From positions 1 to 34,052 of the forward strand of contig DLLT01000028.1 in assembly GCA_002478045.1 (NCBI GenBank): a stretch of 34,052 nt of DNA, in the 5' to 3' direction. This document shows positions 22,479-32,226 of this stretch, piece by piece (the first letter of the stretch is position 1; the number at the start of each line of letters is the position of its first letter). The DNA comes from Porphyromonadaceae bacterium UBA7555 (lineage in GTDB: Bacteria > Bacteroidota > Bacteroidia > Bacteroidales > Muribaculaceae). The position numbers and the translations under genes were made by a program. The notes beneath the pieces are model-generated. The model had not been told where the DNA came from, made no database searches, and worked only from the letters and a program-made list of their open reading frames with translations.

Positions 22479-25382
22479 GTGGCAACGATAGACATCCTAT
22501 TGAGAAAGACTGCATTATATATCATATCGGCGGTGATGGCACCGGCGTTGTGGTCGGCAGTGGACGGCGTATGCGCGGCTTTGAGCTCGGGCGCCGCATT
22601 CCGTGCCGACACTTATGACACAAAAGCGGACACGTCCACGATGTCCGCACAGGCCGATAGCCTTGCCCCTGCATCTGTCTTGCGTCCTCCACACAAGACA
22701 GAATTGTCGTTGTCCGACAGTACTGTCGGGACATCCGCTACTGTATTGAGCGACAGTATAGTACGTGCCACTATTGCTGATGCCGAAACGCCGGATACGA
22801 CAACAGCGTCACACGTGGGTGACAGCGTCCCTTCGAAGCCTCGTCGTGTAGTCCGCCGTAAAGTAGACCTGGACAATGCCGTAGCTTTTGCCTCCAAGGA
22901 CTCGATGGTGATGATACGTCGCGACTCGGCAATGATGTACGGCGAAAGCACTGTATCGTATGGCGACTTCAAACTCAATGCCGCCGAAATTGATATGGAC
23001 CTCCGCGACAATACCGTATATGCTGTCAGTGCCACCGATACGGCCGGCGAAGAAATAGGCAAGCCCGTATTCACCGAAGGCGGTACGGACTATGCGGCGC
23101 ATAATATGCGGTACAACTTCAAGACGCGTAAAGGTATACTCTACGACGTACTTACGCAGCAGGGCGAAGGCTTTCTGCAAGGCGGGGTGACCAAGAAAGA
23201 CAGTGCCGGAGTATACTACTTTCAGAACGGAAAATATACCACTTGCGACGACCATGACTGCCCCCACTTCTATTTCCAGATAACCAAGGGCAAGATGCAA
23301 CCGGGCAAAAATGTCGTAACCGGTCCCACCTATCTGGTACTTGCAGGACTGCCGTTGCCGGTGGCCGTGCCCTTCGGATACTTCCCCTTTACGGAGACTT
23401 ACTCCTCCGGTGTGATTTTCCCCACTTTCGGTGATGACTACAATCGCGGCTTCTATCTGCGTGACGGCGGCTACTATTTTGCCATAAATCAGAATATGGA
23501 CCTTGCCCTCACCGGCGAAGTCTACACCAAAGGATCGTGGGGCCTATCCGCCAAGTCGCGCTACGTCAAACGCTACCGTTACTCCGGTAACTTCGATATA
23601 TCCTATCTCAAAACCATTCTCGGAGACAAAGGCTTGCCCGACTACTCAAAACAGACCAACTTCCAAGTCCTATGGAGTCACTCGCAGGACGCCAAGGCCA
23701 ATCCCAATATGTCGTTGTCCGCCTCCGTCAACTTCACCACCAGCGGATATACACGCAACGACCTCAACTCCTACTACTCCTCGGCTTTCACCGAGAATAC
23801 CAAGAGCTCGTCCGTCAATCTTACCTACCGCATTCCCAATAGCAAGTGGTCGTTTTCGGCGGCACTCAACCTCTCGCAGCGCACCCAGGACTCTACGGTA
23901 AGTGTCAGTTTCCCCAACCTGACTATCACCATGAGCCAGTTGGCACCCTTCAAGCGCAAAAAGGCTGTCGGCGCCGAACGCTGGTACGAAAAAATCAAGA
24001 TGTCCTATTCGGGACAATTGCAAAACTCCTTGACCGCACGTCAGGACGAATTCTTCAAAAAAAGCCTGATAAAAGACTGGCGCAACGGCATGAAGCACAC
24101 CATACCTATCAGTGCCACTTTCAGCGTATTCAAGTACATCAACGTCACCCCCTCGATATCCGTCACCGACCGTATGTACACCTCCAAGATACGCCGTCAG
24201 TGGGATCCCAACGCCGCCGTCGAAGTATGCGATACCAGCTATTCGTTCTACAATGTATGGGATTTCAGCGCTTCCATCGGCCTTGATACGCGCATCTACG
24301 GCTTCTTCCAGCCCATGAAATTCTTGGGAGACAAGGTCAAGATGATACGTCACGTGATGACCCCTTCGATAAGCTTCAGCGGCGCTCCCGACTTCGGGTC
24401 CTCCTTCTTCGGATACTATGGAAGCTACGACCGTCCAGGGCCTAACGGCGAGATACAACACGTGACATATTCGCGCTTCCCCAATGCCATCTTCGGCGTC
24501 CCCGGACGCGGCAAAACCGGGTCGCTTAACTTCTCGTTGGCCAACAACCTGGAAATGAAAGTCAAGAGTGACAACGACTCCACCGGCGAGAAAAAAATAT
24601 CCCTAATCGAGAACTTTACCATATCTCAGGCCTACAACTTTGCAGCCGACTCGCTCAATTGGTCCAACATCAATACTTCGGTACTGTTGCGTATCACCAA
24701 GGGATTCAATCTCAACCTCTCCGCCGTCTGGGATGTATATACCTACCAACTCAACGAATACGGCAATCCCGTGCGTGTCAATATCCCACGATGGAAAGCC
24801 GGTAAGGGGCTGGGCCGCCTCTCCAGCACAGGTACCTCTTTCTCATATACCTTCAACAACGACACCTTCAAGCGCAAATCCAAGGACAAAGACAAAAACA
24901 ATGGCAACCGCGACAACGAACCGCCGCCATCGCCCGATGACAGATACGCCTCGGCCAACGGGGACGATGGCGAGGAAGAAAATCTCGGCGACGAATTCGA
25001 TCGCGACGGGTATATGAAATGGCAAGTTCCGTGGAGCCTGAGTGTCAACTACTCTATAGGCTACTCGTACGGCGATTTCAATAAAGAAAAAATGGAGTAC
25101 AACAGCAAGATTACGCAGAATCTCAGTTTTAGCGGAAATATCAGGCCGACTAAAAATTGGAACTTCTCGTTCTCGGCTTCCTACAACTTCGACACCCATA
25201 AACTGGCTTATATGAACTGTAACATCTCACGTGACCTGCACTGCTTCACGATGCGCGCCAGTTTCGTACCCGTAGGACCATATAAGAGCTACAACTTCCA
25301 TATTTCGGTAAAGAGTGCACTGCTCTCCGACTTCAAATATGATAAGCGTTCCTCCTTGTCCAACGGCGTCACCTGGTATTGA
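22479..25382 (+). CDS. lptD: LptD-like outer-membrane lipopolysaccharide assembly protein
   Basis: A 967-residue protein predicted to insert LPS into the outer leaflet. An N-terminal signal sequence (KTALYIISAVMAPALWSA) is followed by a Ser/Thr/Asp-rich linker, then an OstA/LptA-like beta-jellyroll region from about residue 145 (SAMMYGESTVSYGDFKLNAAEIDMD, GILYDVLTQQGEGF, TTCDDHDCPHFYF). The rest has alternating patterns of a large beta-barrel ending in an aromatic residue (VTWY). About residues 800-846 is a highly charged loop rich in Lys, Asp, Asn and Glu. I use GTG 22479, although TTG 22500 would give a tighter signal peptide; no ATG fits. Architecture matches Bacteroidota LptD. LptE is not nearby. 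Confidence 0.85.
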   Translation: MATIDILLRKTALYIISAVMAPALWSAVDGVCAALSSGAAFRADTYDTKADTSTMSAQADSLAPASVLRPPHKTELSLSDSTVGTSATVLSDSIVRATIADAETPDTTTASHVGDSVPSKPRRVVRRKVDLDNAVAFASKDSMVMIRRDSAMMYGESTVSYGDFKLNAAEIDMDLRDNTVYAVSATDTAGEEIGKPVFTEGGTDYAAHNMRYNFKTRKGILYDVLTQQGEGFLQGGVTKKDSAGVYYFQNGKYTTCDDHDCPHFYFQITKGKMQPGKNVVTGPTYLVLAGLPLPVAVPFGYFPFTETYSSGVIFPTFGDDYNRGFYLRDGGYYFAINQNMDLALTGEVYTKGSWGLSAKSRYVKRYRYSGNFDISYLKTILGDKGLPDYSKQTNFQVLWSHSQDAKANPNMSLSASVNFTTSGYTRNDLNSYYSSAFTENTKSSSVNLTYRIPNSKWSFSAALNLSQRTQDSTVSVSFPNLTITMSQLAPFKRKKAVGAERWYEKIKMSYSGQLQNSLTARQDEFFKKSLIKDWRNGMKHTIPISATFSVFKYINVTPSISVTDRMYTSKIRRQWDPNAAVEVCDTSYSFYNVWDFSASIGLDTRIYGFFQPMKFLGDKVKMIRHVMTPSISFSGAPDFGSSFFGYYGSYDRPGPNGEIQHVTYSRFPNAIFGVPGRGKTGSLNFSLANNLEMKVKSDNDSTGEKKISLIENFTISQAYNFAADSLNWSNINTSVLLRITKGFNLNLSAVWDVYTYQLNEYGNPVRVNIPRWKAGKGLGRLSSTGTSFSYTFNNDTFKRKSKDKDKNNGNRDNEPPPSPDDRYASANGDDGEEENLGDEFDRDGYMKWQVPWSLSVNYSIGYSYGDFNKEKMEYNSKITQNLSFSGNIRPTKNWNFSFSASYNFDTHKLAYMNCNISRDLHCFTMRASFVPVGPYKSYNFHISVKSALLSDFKYDKRSSLSNGVTWY

Positions 25383-25490
25383 ACCGGGAAGTGGCAAGGC
25401 TCGGCCGTGGGGGACAGGCGTAGGACAAGAAGCTAAGCGACTAAAACAACGATAATAGAACAAACAACATATAACACAAAACATCATACC

Positions 25491-27272
25491 ATGTACAGGA
25501 CCAAAACCTGCGGAGAACTCCGCCTCTCCGATGCCGGCAGCCAAGTGACGCTTGCCGGATGGGTGCAGCGCGTACGCCGTCTCGGAGGCATGACCTTCGT
25601 GGACCTGCGTGACCGTTACGGTATCACCCAGCTCGTCTTCGATGCCGCAGACGATGCCGCCCTCACCGATGAAGCCTCGCATCTCGGCCGTGAGTACGTC
25701 ATCCAAGCCACCGGCACCGTGCGCGAACGCACCAGCAAAAACCCGCACTTGGCCACCGGCGACATCGAAATCGTCGTGACCACGCTTAAAGTACTCAATT
25801 CCTCGCTCACACCACCCTTCACCATCGAAGACCAGAGCGACGGCGGCGATGATCTGCGTATGAAGTATCGCTATTTGGATCTGCGCCGTACGCCCGTGCG
25901 CCGCAACCTCGAATTGCGTCACCGCATGACTATGGAAGTGCGCCGCTACCTCGATTCGCTCGGATTTCTCGAAATCGAGACTCCTATGCTGGTGGGCTCG
26001 ACTCCCGAAGGCGCGCGCGACTTCGTAGTGCCTTCGCGTATGAACCCCGGACAATTCTACGCATTGCCCCAGTCGCCACAGACCCTCAAACAGCTTTTGA
26101 TGGTTTCCGGTATGGACCGCTACTTCCAGATAGTGAAGTGCTTCCGTGACGAAGACCTCCGTGCCGACCGACAGCCCGAATTCACGCAAATAGACTGCGA
26201 GATGTCCTTCGTAAGTCAGGAAGACATCATCCAAACATTCGAAGGCATGGCCAAGCATATATTCAAGGAACTTCGCGGTATCGAACTGACCGAGCCCTTC
26301 CTGCGTATGCCGTGGGCCGATGCCATGAAATATTACGGCAGCGACAAGCCCGACTTGCGCTTCGGTATGCGTTTTGTCGAGGTCGACGGCATCCTCAAAG
26401 GTCATGGCTTCAGCGTATTTGATAATGCCGCATACATCGGTGCTATCTGCGCACCCGGCGCCGCGGTGTATACGCGTAAGCAGTTGGATCAGCTCACCGA
26501 CTATGTACGTCGTCCCCAAATCGGCGCCAAGGGCCTCGTGTACGCACGAGTCGAAGCCGATGGCAACGTCAAGTCTTCTGTTGACAAATTCTACGACCAA
26601 GAGACCCTGCAGCAGCTCAAAGCCGCAATGGAAGCCAACCCCGGGGATTTGATACTGATAATGAGCGGCGATGATGCTATGCACACGCGCAAGCAATTGT
26701 GCGAATTGCGTCTCGAAATGGGCAACCGCCTCGGCCTGCGCGACAAAGACAAATTCGCCTGCCTTTGGGTGGTCGACTTCCCCATGTTCGAGTGGTCGGA
26801 CGAGGAACAGCGCCTTATGGCTATGCACCATCCTTTCACCCATCCCAAGGACGAAGATATACCCCTGCTGGACACCGACCCCGCCGCCGTACGTGCCGAT
26901 GCATACGATATGGTAGTCAACGGCGTAGAAGTCGGTGGCGGCAGCATCCGTATACATGACAGCGCACTACAAGCCAAGATGTTCGAAATACTCGGCTTTA
27001 CGCCCGAAAAAGCACAGGAGCAATTCGGCTTCCTGATGAATGCCTTCAAGTATGGCGCACCGCCTCACGGAGGCCTCGCCTACGGTCTCGACCGCTGGGT
27101 ATCCCTTCTGGCCGGGCTCGACAGCATCCGCGACTGCATAGCCTTCCCCAAGAACAACAGCGGCCGCGACGTGATGCTCGATGCACCCGCCGCACTTGAT
27201 CAGAAGCAGCTTGACGAACTCGAATTGCAACTTGCCCCTCGTGACGAAGCTAAAAACAATAAAGATGCTTAA
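25491..27272 (+). CDS. aspS: Aspartate-tRNA ligase
   Basis: A 593-residue bacterial-type class II synthetase. The N-terminal OB-fold anticodon domain (MYRTKTCGELR, VTLAGWVQRVR, FVDLRDRYGITQLV) is followed by the catalytic core: motif 1 around MKYRYLDLRR, motif 2 with FRDEDLRADRQPEFTQID, the bacterial GAD insertion domain (about 290-420), and motif 3 GLAYGLDRWVSLLAG. Length fits the bacterial form. It follows lptD by 108 nt and overlaps the next gene (Nif3-like) by 8 nt, so translation of the two is coupled. Confidence 0.97.
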   Translation: MYRTKTCGELRLSDAGSQVTLAGWVQRVRRLGGMTFVDLRDRYGITQLVFDAADDAALTDEASHLGREYVIQATGTVRERTSKNPHLATGDIEIVVTTLKVLNSSLTPPFTIEDQSDGGDDLRMKYRYLDLRRTPVRRNLELRHRMTMEVRRYLDSLGFLEIETPMLVGSTPEGARDFVVPSRMNPGQFYALPQSPQTLKQLLMVSGMDRYFQIVKCFRDEDLRADRQPEFTQIDCEMSFVSQEDIIQTFEGMAKHIFKELRGIELTEPFLRMPWADAMKYYGSDKPDLRFGMRFVEVDGILKGHGFSVFDNAAYIGAICAPGAAVYTRKQLDQLTDYVRRPQIGAKGLVYARVEADGNVKSSVDKFYDQETLQQLKAAMEANPGDLILIMSGDDAMHTRKQLCELRLEMGNRLGLRDKDKFACLWVVDFPMFEWSDEEQRLMAMHHPFTHPKDEDIPLLDTDPAAVRADAYDMVVNGVEVGGGSIRIHDSALQAKMFEILGFTPEKAQEQFGFLMNAFKYGAPPHGGLAYGLDRWVSLLAGLDSIRDCIAFPKNNSGRDVMLDAPAALDQKQLDELELQLAPRDEAKNNKDA

Positions 27273-28383
27273 CGCAGAGATAGTTGCCGTCATCGAAGAA
27301 CTTGCTCCTCGCTCGTACCAGGAGTCCTGGGACAATAGCGGGTGGCAGGTGGGCAATCCGCTGGCCGAATGTACCGGAGCGATGCTATGCCTTGATGTTA
27401 CCCCCGAGGTGGTGCTCGAAGCACGCGACAGAGGTTGCAATCTTGTCATCAGCCATCATCCGCTGATATTCAAGGGACTGAAGCAAATTACCGGAGCCAC
27501 ACTCCAGCAGCAGGCAATACTGCACGCCATCTCCGAGGGTATCAGCATCTACTCATCGCACACGGCATTGGACAATGCCCGCGGCGGTGTCTCCTACGCT
27601 ATGGCAGCCAAACTCGGCGTCCGTGTTCTCGGGACACTGGCTCCGCGCACGCCTGCGACGTGGCAGCAGCTCAATGTCATCGTGCCGCGAGACAAGGCCT
27701 CAGACTTGCGCGAGGCGCTAATTGATATAGGCGCCGGCGCCACGGCCGACCTGCGCTACGACAGCTGCACTTTCACCATCGTAGGGCGCGGCAGCTTCCG
27801 TGCCCTTGACGGAGCGTCTCCCGCCGTGGGCGACATCAATGCGCTCGAAGACGATACGGACGAGGTGCTGCTGCAAATGCCGGTGCCCGTGCGCTTGATT
27901 TCGAAAGTCTGCGCCACCATAGCTCAGGTACACCCCTACGAAAGTCCGGCCTACCACTTCGTAGCACCCGCCGATGCCGACCATGACGCCGGATGCGGCG
28001 TATACGGCACTATGGAGACACGTCTCGAAGCTCGAGACTTTGCCGCACAAGCCAAGTCAGCCTTCGCCTGCGAACGTGTGAAGATTTCGCACTACGGTCT
28101 CGACGATAGCAATATACGTATATCGCGCGTAGCATTGTGCGGCGGTAGCGGCGGCGAATTCATACCCGCAGCTATAGAAGCCGGGGCGCAGGCTTACGTC
28201 ACCGCTGATATCCGCTACCACGATTTTGTGGACTATGGCGACAAAATACTGCTCATAGACGCCGGTCATCACGAGACCGAACTATGCACAAAAGACATAT
28301 TTTATAACGCAATAAGCCAAAAATTCCCTACCTTTGCACTTTACAAATCATCGGTAGAAAAAAATCCAGTAAAATACATATAG
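27265..28383 (+). CDS. Nif3-like dinuclear metal centre protein (YqfO type)
   Basis: A 372-residue member of the NIF3/DUF34 family, whose cellular role is unsettled; some members are annotated as GTP cyclohydrolase I type 2. Metal-ligand motifs are present: SHHPLIFKG (His64, His65), SSHTALDN (His99, Asp103), and near the C-terminus DAGHHETE. A PII/CutA-like insertion of about 100 residues (VCATIAQVHPYESPAYHF) marks the long YqfO form. The start is ATG 27265, overlapping aspS by 8 nt; the longer upstream frame lies inside aspS. The zinc ribbon gene starts 3 nt after it, a pairing seen in many genomes. Confidence 0.92.
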   Translation: MLNAEIVAVIEELAPRSYQESWDNSGWQVGNPLAECTGAMLCLDVTPEVVLEARDRGCNLVISHHPLIFKGLKQITGATLQQQAILHAISEGISIYSSHTALDNARGGVSYAMAAKLGVRVLGTLAPRTPATWQQLNVIVPRDKASDLREALIDIGAGATADLRYDSCTFTIVGRGSFRALDGASPAVGDINALEDDTDEVLLQMPVPVRLISKVCATIAQVHPYESPAYHFVAPADADHDAGCGVYGTMETRLEARDFAAQAKSAFACERVKISHYGLDDSNIRISRVALCGGSGGEFIPAAIEAGAQAYVTADIRYHDFVDYGDKILLIDAGHHETELCTKDIFYNAISQKFPTFALYKSSVEKNPVKYI

Positions 28384-28386
28384 ACA

Positions 28387-29190
28387 ATGGCAAACGACAC
28401 CAAAAAAGAAGCCGCCGCAAATACTGTCGAACAGCGTCTCAAATCGCTGTACCAGCTGCAGACCGTTCTGAGCGAAATTGACCGTATCAAGACCATTCGC
28501 GGCGAACTACCCCTCGAAGTCAAGGACCTCGAAGACAGTATCGCAGGCCTCAACACTCGCATCGACAATTACACTGCCGAGATTGCCGAGCTCAAGCGCA
28601 ACCTTAGCGCCGAAAAAGCCAAGATCGAAAACTGTGAAGCGCTCATCGCTCGCTATCAAGATCAAATCAACAACGTACGCAACAATCGCGAATTTGACCT
28701 GTTGACCAAGGAGATAGACTTCCAGAATCTCGAAATCGAACTGGCCGACAAGCACATCAACGAATACTCGCGCCAGATAGAGAACAAAAATGCCGACATC
28801 GCCGCTACACGCGAAAGCCTGGCCGACAACGAGCATATCCTTACCGAGAAAAAGGCCGAACTATCCGAGATTGTCTCCGAGACTCGCCAGGAAGAAGACG
28901 CCTTGCGCGACAAAGCCAAAGCCCTCGAGCCCCAGATAGACGAGCGCACACTTGCCGCCTTCAAACGTATCCGCAAGAATGCTCGCAACGGCCTCGGCAT
29001 CGTGTACATCCAGCGCAACGCTTGCGGCGGCTGCTTCAACCGCATCCCGCCCCAAAAGCAAATGGAAATACGTATGCACAAGAAAGTCATCGTCTGCGAG
29101 TACTGCGGTCGCATAATGATCGACCCTGCACTTGCCGGCGTGCCCGACACCAACAGTGATACCAACGACACCCCTGCAAACAAAGAATAA
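28387..29190 (+). CDS. Coiled-coil C4-type zinc ribbon protein
   Basis: A 267-residue protein of the zf-RING_7 (PF02591-like) family. Residues about 13-185 are a long coiled coil rich in Glu, Lys, Leu and Ala. The C-terminal zinc ribbon has CGGC (Cys213, Cys216) and CEYC (Cys237, Cys240), spaced as in the family. The role is not firmly known; members are proposed to bind nucleic acid or to act in translation or cell-surface processes. It is tightly linked to the Nif3-like gene (3-nt gap), suggesting a shared function. The last 20 residues are Asp/Asn/Thr-rich and probably disordered. Confidence 0.9.
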   Translation: MANDTKKEAAANTVEQRLKSLYQLQTVLSEIDRIKTIRGELPLEVKDLEDSIAGLNTRIDNYTAEIAELKRNLSAEKAKIENCEALIARYQDQINNVRNNREFDLLTKEIDFQNLEIELADKHINEYSRQIENKNADIAATRESLADNEHILTEKKAELSEIVSETRQEEDALRDKAKALEPQIDERTLAAFKRIRKNARNGLGIVYIQRNACGGCFNRIPPQKQMEIRMHKKVIVCEYCGRIMIDPALAGVPDTNSDTNDTPANKE

Positions 29191-29237
29191 CAATAAATAC
29201 AACTATATAATCCAACAACTAAAGAAACCATAAAACC

Positions 29238-29660
29238 ATGGACATTTCCCACATCGAACACATCGGCATCGCCGTTCCGTCGCTTGACGAAGCAATTCCT
29301 TTCTACGAAAACATCTTAGGCTTCAAGTGCTTCGCTATCGAAGAAGTACCCGATCAGAAAGTACGCACAGCTTTCTTCCGCGTAGGTCAGACCAAACTCG
29401 AGCTTCTCGAAGGGACAGCCGAAGACAGCGCCATCAGCAAGTTTATCGCCAACAACGGCGGTCGCGGCGGCATCCAGCACATCGCCTTCGCAGTCGAGAG
29501 CGGTGTACAAGCAGCGCTTGACGAAGTTCAGGAAAAGGGCGCACGCGTCATCGATAAAGCACCCCGCAAAGGCGCCGAAGGTCTCAATATCGCCTTCCTG
29601 CACCCCAAGAGCACATTGGGAACACTGATCGAACTGTGCGAAGACCCCAAGAAGAAATAA
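29238..29660 (+). CDS. mce: Methylmalonyl-CoA epimerase
   Basis: A 140-residue VOC-fold enzyme interconverting (R)- and (S)-methylmalonyl-CoA. IEHIGIAVPSLDEAIPFYENILGF at the N-terminus and GGIQHIAFAVE and GTLIELCE further on are diagnostic; His8, His81 and Glu132 are expected metal ligands. Length is standard. It sits 46 nt before the decarboxylase alpha subunit gene. It supplies the epimer formed from methylmalonyl-CoA mutase to the decarboxylase, on the succinate-to-propionate route. Confidence 0.95.
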   Translation: MDISHIEHIGIAVPSLDEAIPFYENILGFKCFAIEEVPDQKVRTAFFRVGQTKLELLEGTAEDSAISKFIANNGGRGGIQHIAFAVESGVQAALDEVQEKGARVIDKAPRKGAEGLNIAFLHPKSTLGTLIELCEDPKKK

Positions 29661-29706
29661 TGGCGAGAGCCGACACATATATCCCATAACGTAATTAATT
29701 ACTGAA

Positions 29707-31260
29707 ATGAGTAGCCAACTCCAAAAGGTGCAAGAGCTTATCGAGCTACGCGCCGAAGCACGCCTCGGTGGCGGCCAAAAACAAATAGACAAACAGCACG
29801 AACGCGGCAAATACACCGCCCGCGAGCGCATCGCACAGCTTCTTGACGAAGGCTCGTTCGAAGAACTCGATATGTTTGTGCGCCATCGTTGCACCAACTT
29901 CGGTCAGGAAAAGAAATCCTTCCTCGGCGATGGCGTGGTGACCGGTTACGGTACCATCGACGGCCGCTTGGTATACGTCTTTGCACAAGACTTCACCGTC
30001 TTCGGCGGCTCGCTGTCCGAGACTATGGCCCTGAAGATTTGCAAAATCATGGATATGGCCATGAAGATGGGTGCTCCCGTCATCGGCCTTAACGACTCGG
30101 GTGGCGCACGTATTCAGGAAGGCATCAACGCCCTTGCCGGATACGCCGAAATCTTCCAGCGCAATATCATGGCCTCCGGCGTCATCCCCCAGATCAGCGC
30201 CATCCTCGGCCCCTGCGCCGGCGGTGCCGTATACTCGCCCGCACTTACCGACTTCACCATTATGGCCAAGGGTATTTCGTATATGTTCCTTACCGGTCCC
30301 AAGGTGGTGAAGACCGTCACCGGCGAAGACGTATCGCAAGAAGACCTCGGCGGCGCCATCGTACACTCGCAGAAGAGCGGTGTATGCCATTTTGCAGCCG
30401 AAGACGGCGAAGACGCCATCCGCATCATCCGCAAACTCTTCTCCTACATACCCCAGAATAACCTCGAAGAGGCTCCCTTGGTAGAGTGCAACGACCCCAT
30501 CGACCGTCTCGAAGACAGCCTCAACGAAATTATCCCCGACAGCGCCAATCGTCCATACGATATGTACGAAGTCATCGGCGCCATCGTCGACAACGGTGAA
30601 TTTCTCGAAGTACAGCGCGACTATGCCAAGAATATCATCATCGGCTTTGCACGTTTCAACGGCCAGAGCGTCGGCATCGTAGCCAACCAGCCCAAATACC
30701 TCGCCGGTGTGCTTGACTGCAACGCTTCGCGCAAGGGAGCACGCTTCGTACGCTTCTGTGACGCCTTCAATATTCCGTTGGTGACACTGGTAGACGTTCC
30801 CGGATTCCTCCCCGGTACAGGTCAGGAATATAACGCCGTCATCCTGCACGGCGCCAAGCTGCTCTACGCATACGGCGAAGCCACCGTGCCCAAAGTTACC
30901 GTTACCCTGCGTAAGAGCTACGGCGGCAGCCACATCGTGATGTCCTGCAAGCAGCTCCGCGGTGATATGAACTACGCTTGGCCTACAGCCGAAATCGCCG
31001 TTATGGGTGGTGCCGGCGCCGTTGAAGTTCTCTATGCCAAGGAAGCCAAGGCATCCGATAATCCCAAAGCCGTACTCGCCGAGAAGGAAGCAGAATACAA
31101 CAAGCTGTTCTGCAACCCCTACAATGCCGCCAAGTACGGATACATCGACGATGTTATTGAGCCGCGCAATACCCGCTTCCGCATCATTCGCGCACTCCAG
31201 CAACTTGCCACCAAGAAAGTCGTCAATCCCGCCAAGAAACACGGCAACATTCCTCTATAA
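29707..31260 (+). CDS. mmdA: Methylmalonyl-CoA decarboxylase alpha subunit (carboxyltransferase)
   Basis: A 517-residue carboxyltransferase that moves the carboxyl group of methylmalonyl-CoA to carrier biotin. Blocks include GKYTARERIAQLLDEGSFEELD, LNDSGGARIQEGINALAGY, GPCAGGAVYSPALTDF (oxyanion-hole glycine region), LVDVPGFLPGTGQE and VTLRKSYGGSHIVMSCK. The same fold serves propionyl-CoA carboxylase beta subunits. The adjacent sodium-pump subunits, and the absence of a biotin carboxylase gene, favour the decarboxylase role. In the operon mce-mmdA-oadG-like-mmdC-mmdB the gaps are 30-54 nt. Confidence 0.94.
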   Translation: MSSQLQKVQELIELRAEARLGGGQKQIDKQHERGKYTARERIAQLLDEGSFEELDMFVRHRCTNFGQEKKSFLGDGVVTGYGTIDGRLVYVFAQDFTVFGGSLSETMALKICKIMDMAMKMGAPVIGLNDSGGARIQEGINALAGYAEIFQRNIMASGVIPQISAILGPCAGGAVYSPALTDFTIMAKGISYMFLTGPKVVKTVTGEDVSQEDLGGAIVHSQKSGVCHFAAEDGEDAIRIIRKLFSYIPQNNLEEAPLVECNDPIDRLEDSLNEIIPDSANRPYDMYEVIGAIVDNGEFLEVQRDYAKNIIIGFARFNGQSVGIVANQPKYLAGVLDCNASRKGARFVRFCDAFNIPLVTLVDVPGFLPGTGQEYNAVILHGAKLLYAYGEATVPKVTVTLRKSYGGSHIVMSCKQLRGDMNYAWPTAEIAVMGGAGAVEVLYAKEAKASDNPKAVLAEKEAEYNKLFCNPYNAAKYGYIDDVIEPRNTRFRIIRALQQLATKKVVNPAKKHGNIPL

Positions 31261-31290
31261 CACACCCCGACAACACAGAAGACAACGCAC

Positions 31291-32193
31291 ATGAAACGTT
31301 CGATAACACTGTTGGTGGCCGTGCTGGTAGCCGCAATGACCGTGGCGACACAGGCCCAGGATCGCAAGTCCCTGCGCATCAACGAGGTTATGATCGTCAA
31401 CGACACCTCCATCGTAGACGATTACGGTGAACACCATGCTTGGATAGAGCTGTTCAACGCCAACTTCGCACCGCTGGAAATCTCCAGTATGTACCTCACC
31501 AACGACAAAAACAATCCCACCAAATACCCCATACCCTTAGGAGATGTCAATACACGCATCGCCAAGCGTCAGCATGTCGTATTTTGGGCTGACAACAATC
31601 CCAATAAGGGTACCTTCCATACGAGCTTCACGCTCGTCCCCGGAAAGGACAACTGGATCGGACTGTATGACAGCGACCGCAAGACACTTGTTGACTCGGT
31701 GACCGTTCCCGCCGACCTTTTGGCCGGACATTCGTATGCCCGTAGTGAAGACGGTGCCGGTGTATGGCAAGTGCGTGACGGTGGTCCCGAGGACTATATT
31801 ACACCCTCAAGCGCCAACGTCATAAAAGACAAAAATCCCAAAGTAGAAACCTTTGCCGAAAAGGACGCTCACGGCTTCCTGATGACAATTATGGCTATGG
31901 GTATTGTCTTTGGCGCACTATTTGTACTCAGCCTCTGCTTTGTAGGCATAGGTGCCATCAGCAAATATATGGCTCGCAGCAAGAAAGCACGTGCCCAGGG
32001 CGTCGAAGTAGTCGAAATCGACCGCAAAGACCTTGACAACGGCGAAACCATTGCCGCCATAGTCATGGCTCTGCACGAACACCTCGACATACATGACCAG
32101 GAAAGCACCATCCTCACTATCAACAAGATCAAACGCGCCTACTCGCCTTGGAGTTCGAAGATCTACGGCCTGCGCGAATACCCTCACAAATAA
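31291..32193 (+). CDS. Lamin-tail-domain/OadG fusion, gamma-type sodium-pump subunit
   Basis: A 300-residue protein. Residues 1-22 form a signal peptide. About 27-175 is a lamin-tail (LTD) beta-sandwich: LRINEVMIVND, HHAWIELFNANFAPLEISSMYLTND, PTKYPIP and the DNWIGLYDSD segment. One membrane helix (about 195-223) and a short cytoplasmic tail resemble OadG, the small subunit that anchors and stabilises the sodium-pumping decarboxylase. The LTD would face the periplasm. Position between mmdA and the biotin carrier supports the OadG role. Classical OadG/MmdD proteins have about 80-120 residues and no such domain. What the LTD binds is unknown. Confidence 0.85.
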   Translation: MKRSITLLVAVLVAAMTVATQAQDRKSLRINEVMIVNDTSIVDDYGEHHAWIELFNANFAPLEISSMYLTNDKNNPTKYPIPLGDVNTRIAKRQHVVFWADNNPNKGTFHTSFTLVPGKDNWIGLYDSDRKTLVDSVTVPADLLAGHSYARSEDGAGVWQVRDGGPEDYITPSSANVIKDKNPKVETFAEKDAHGFLMTIMAMGIVFGALFVLSLCFVGIGAISKYMARSKKARAQGVEVVEIDRKDLDNGETIAAIVMALHEHLDIHDQESTILTINKIKRAYSPWSSKIYGLREYPHK

Positions 32194-32226
32194 CCCGGAA
32201 CACAACCAAACATACTGTACGAAACA

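Noticed and set aside
25227..26957. Long - strand open frame opposite aspS (576 codons)
   Set aside because: It is a codon-bias shadow of aspS, which has full-length family motifs. The - frame has no recognisable motifs.
29746..31242. Long - strand open frame opposite mmdA
   Set aside because: mmdA has all carboxyltransferase motifs on +; the antisense frame is open only because of skewed third positions.
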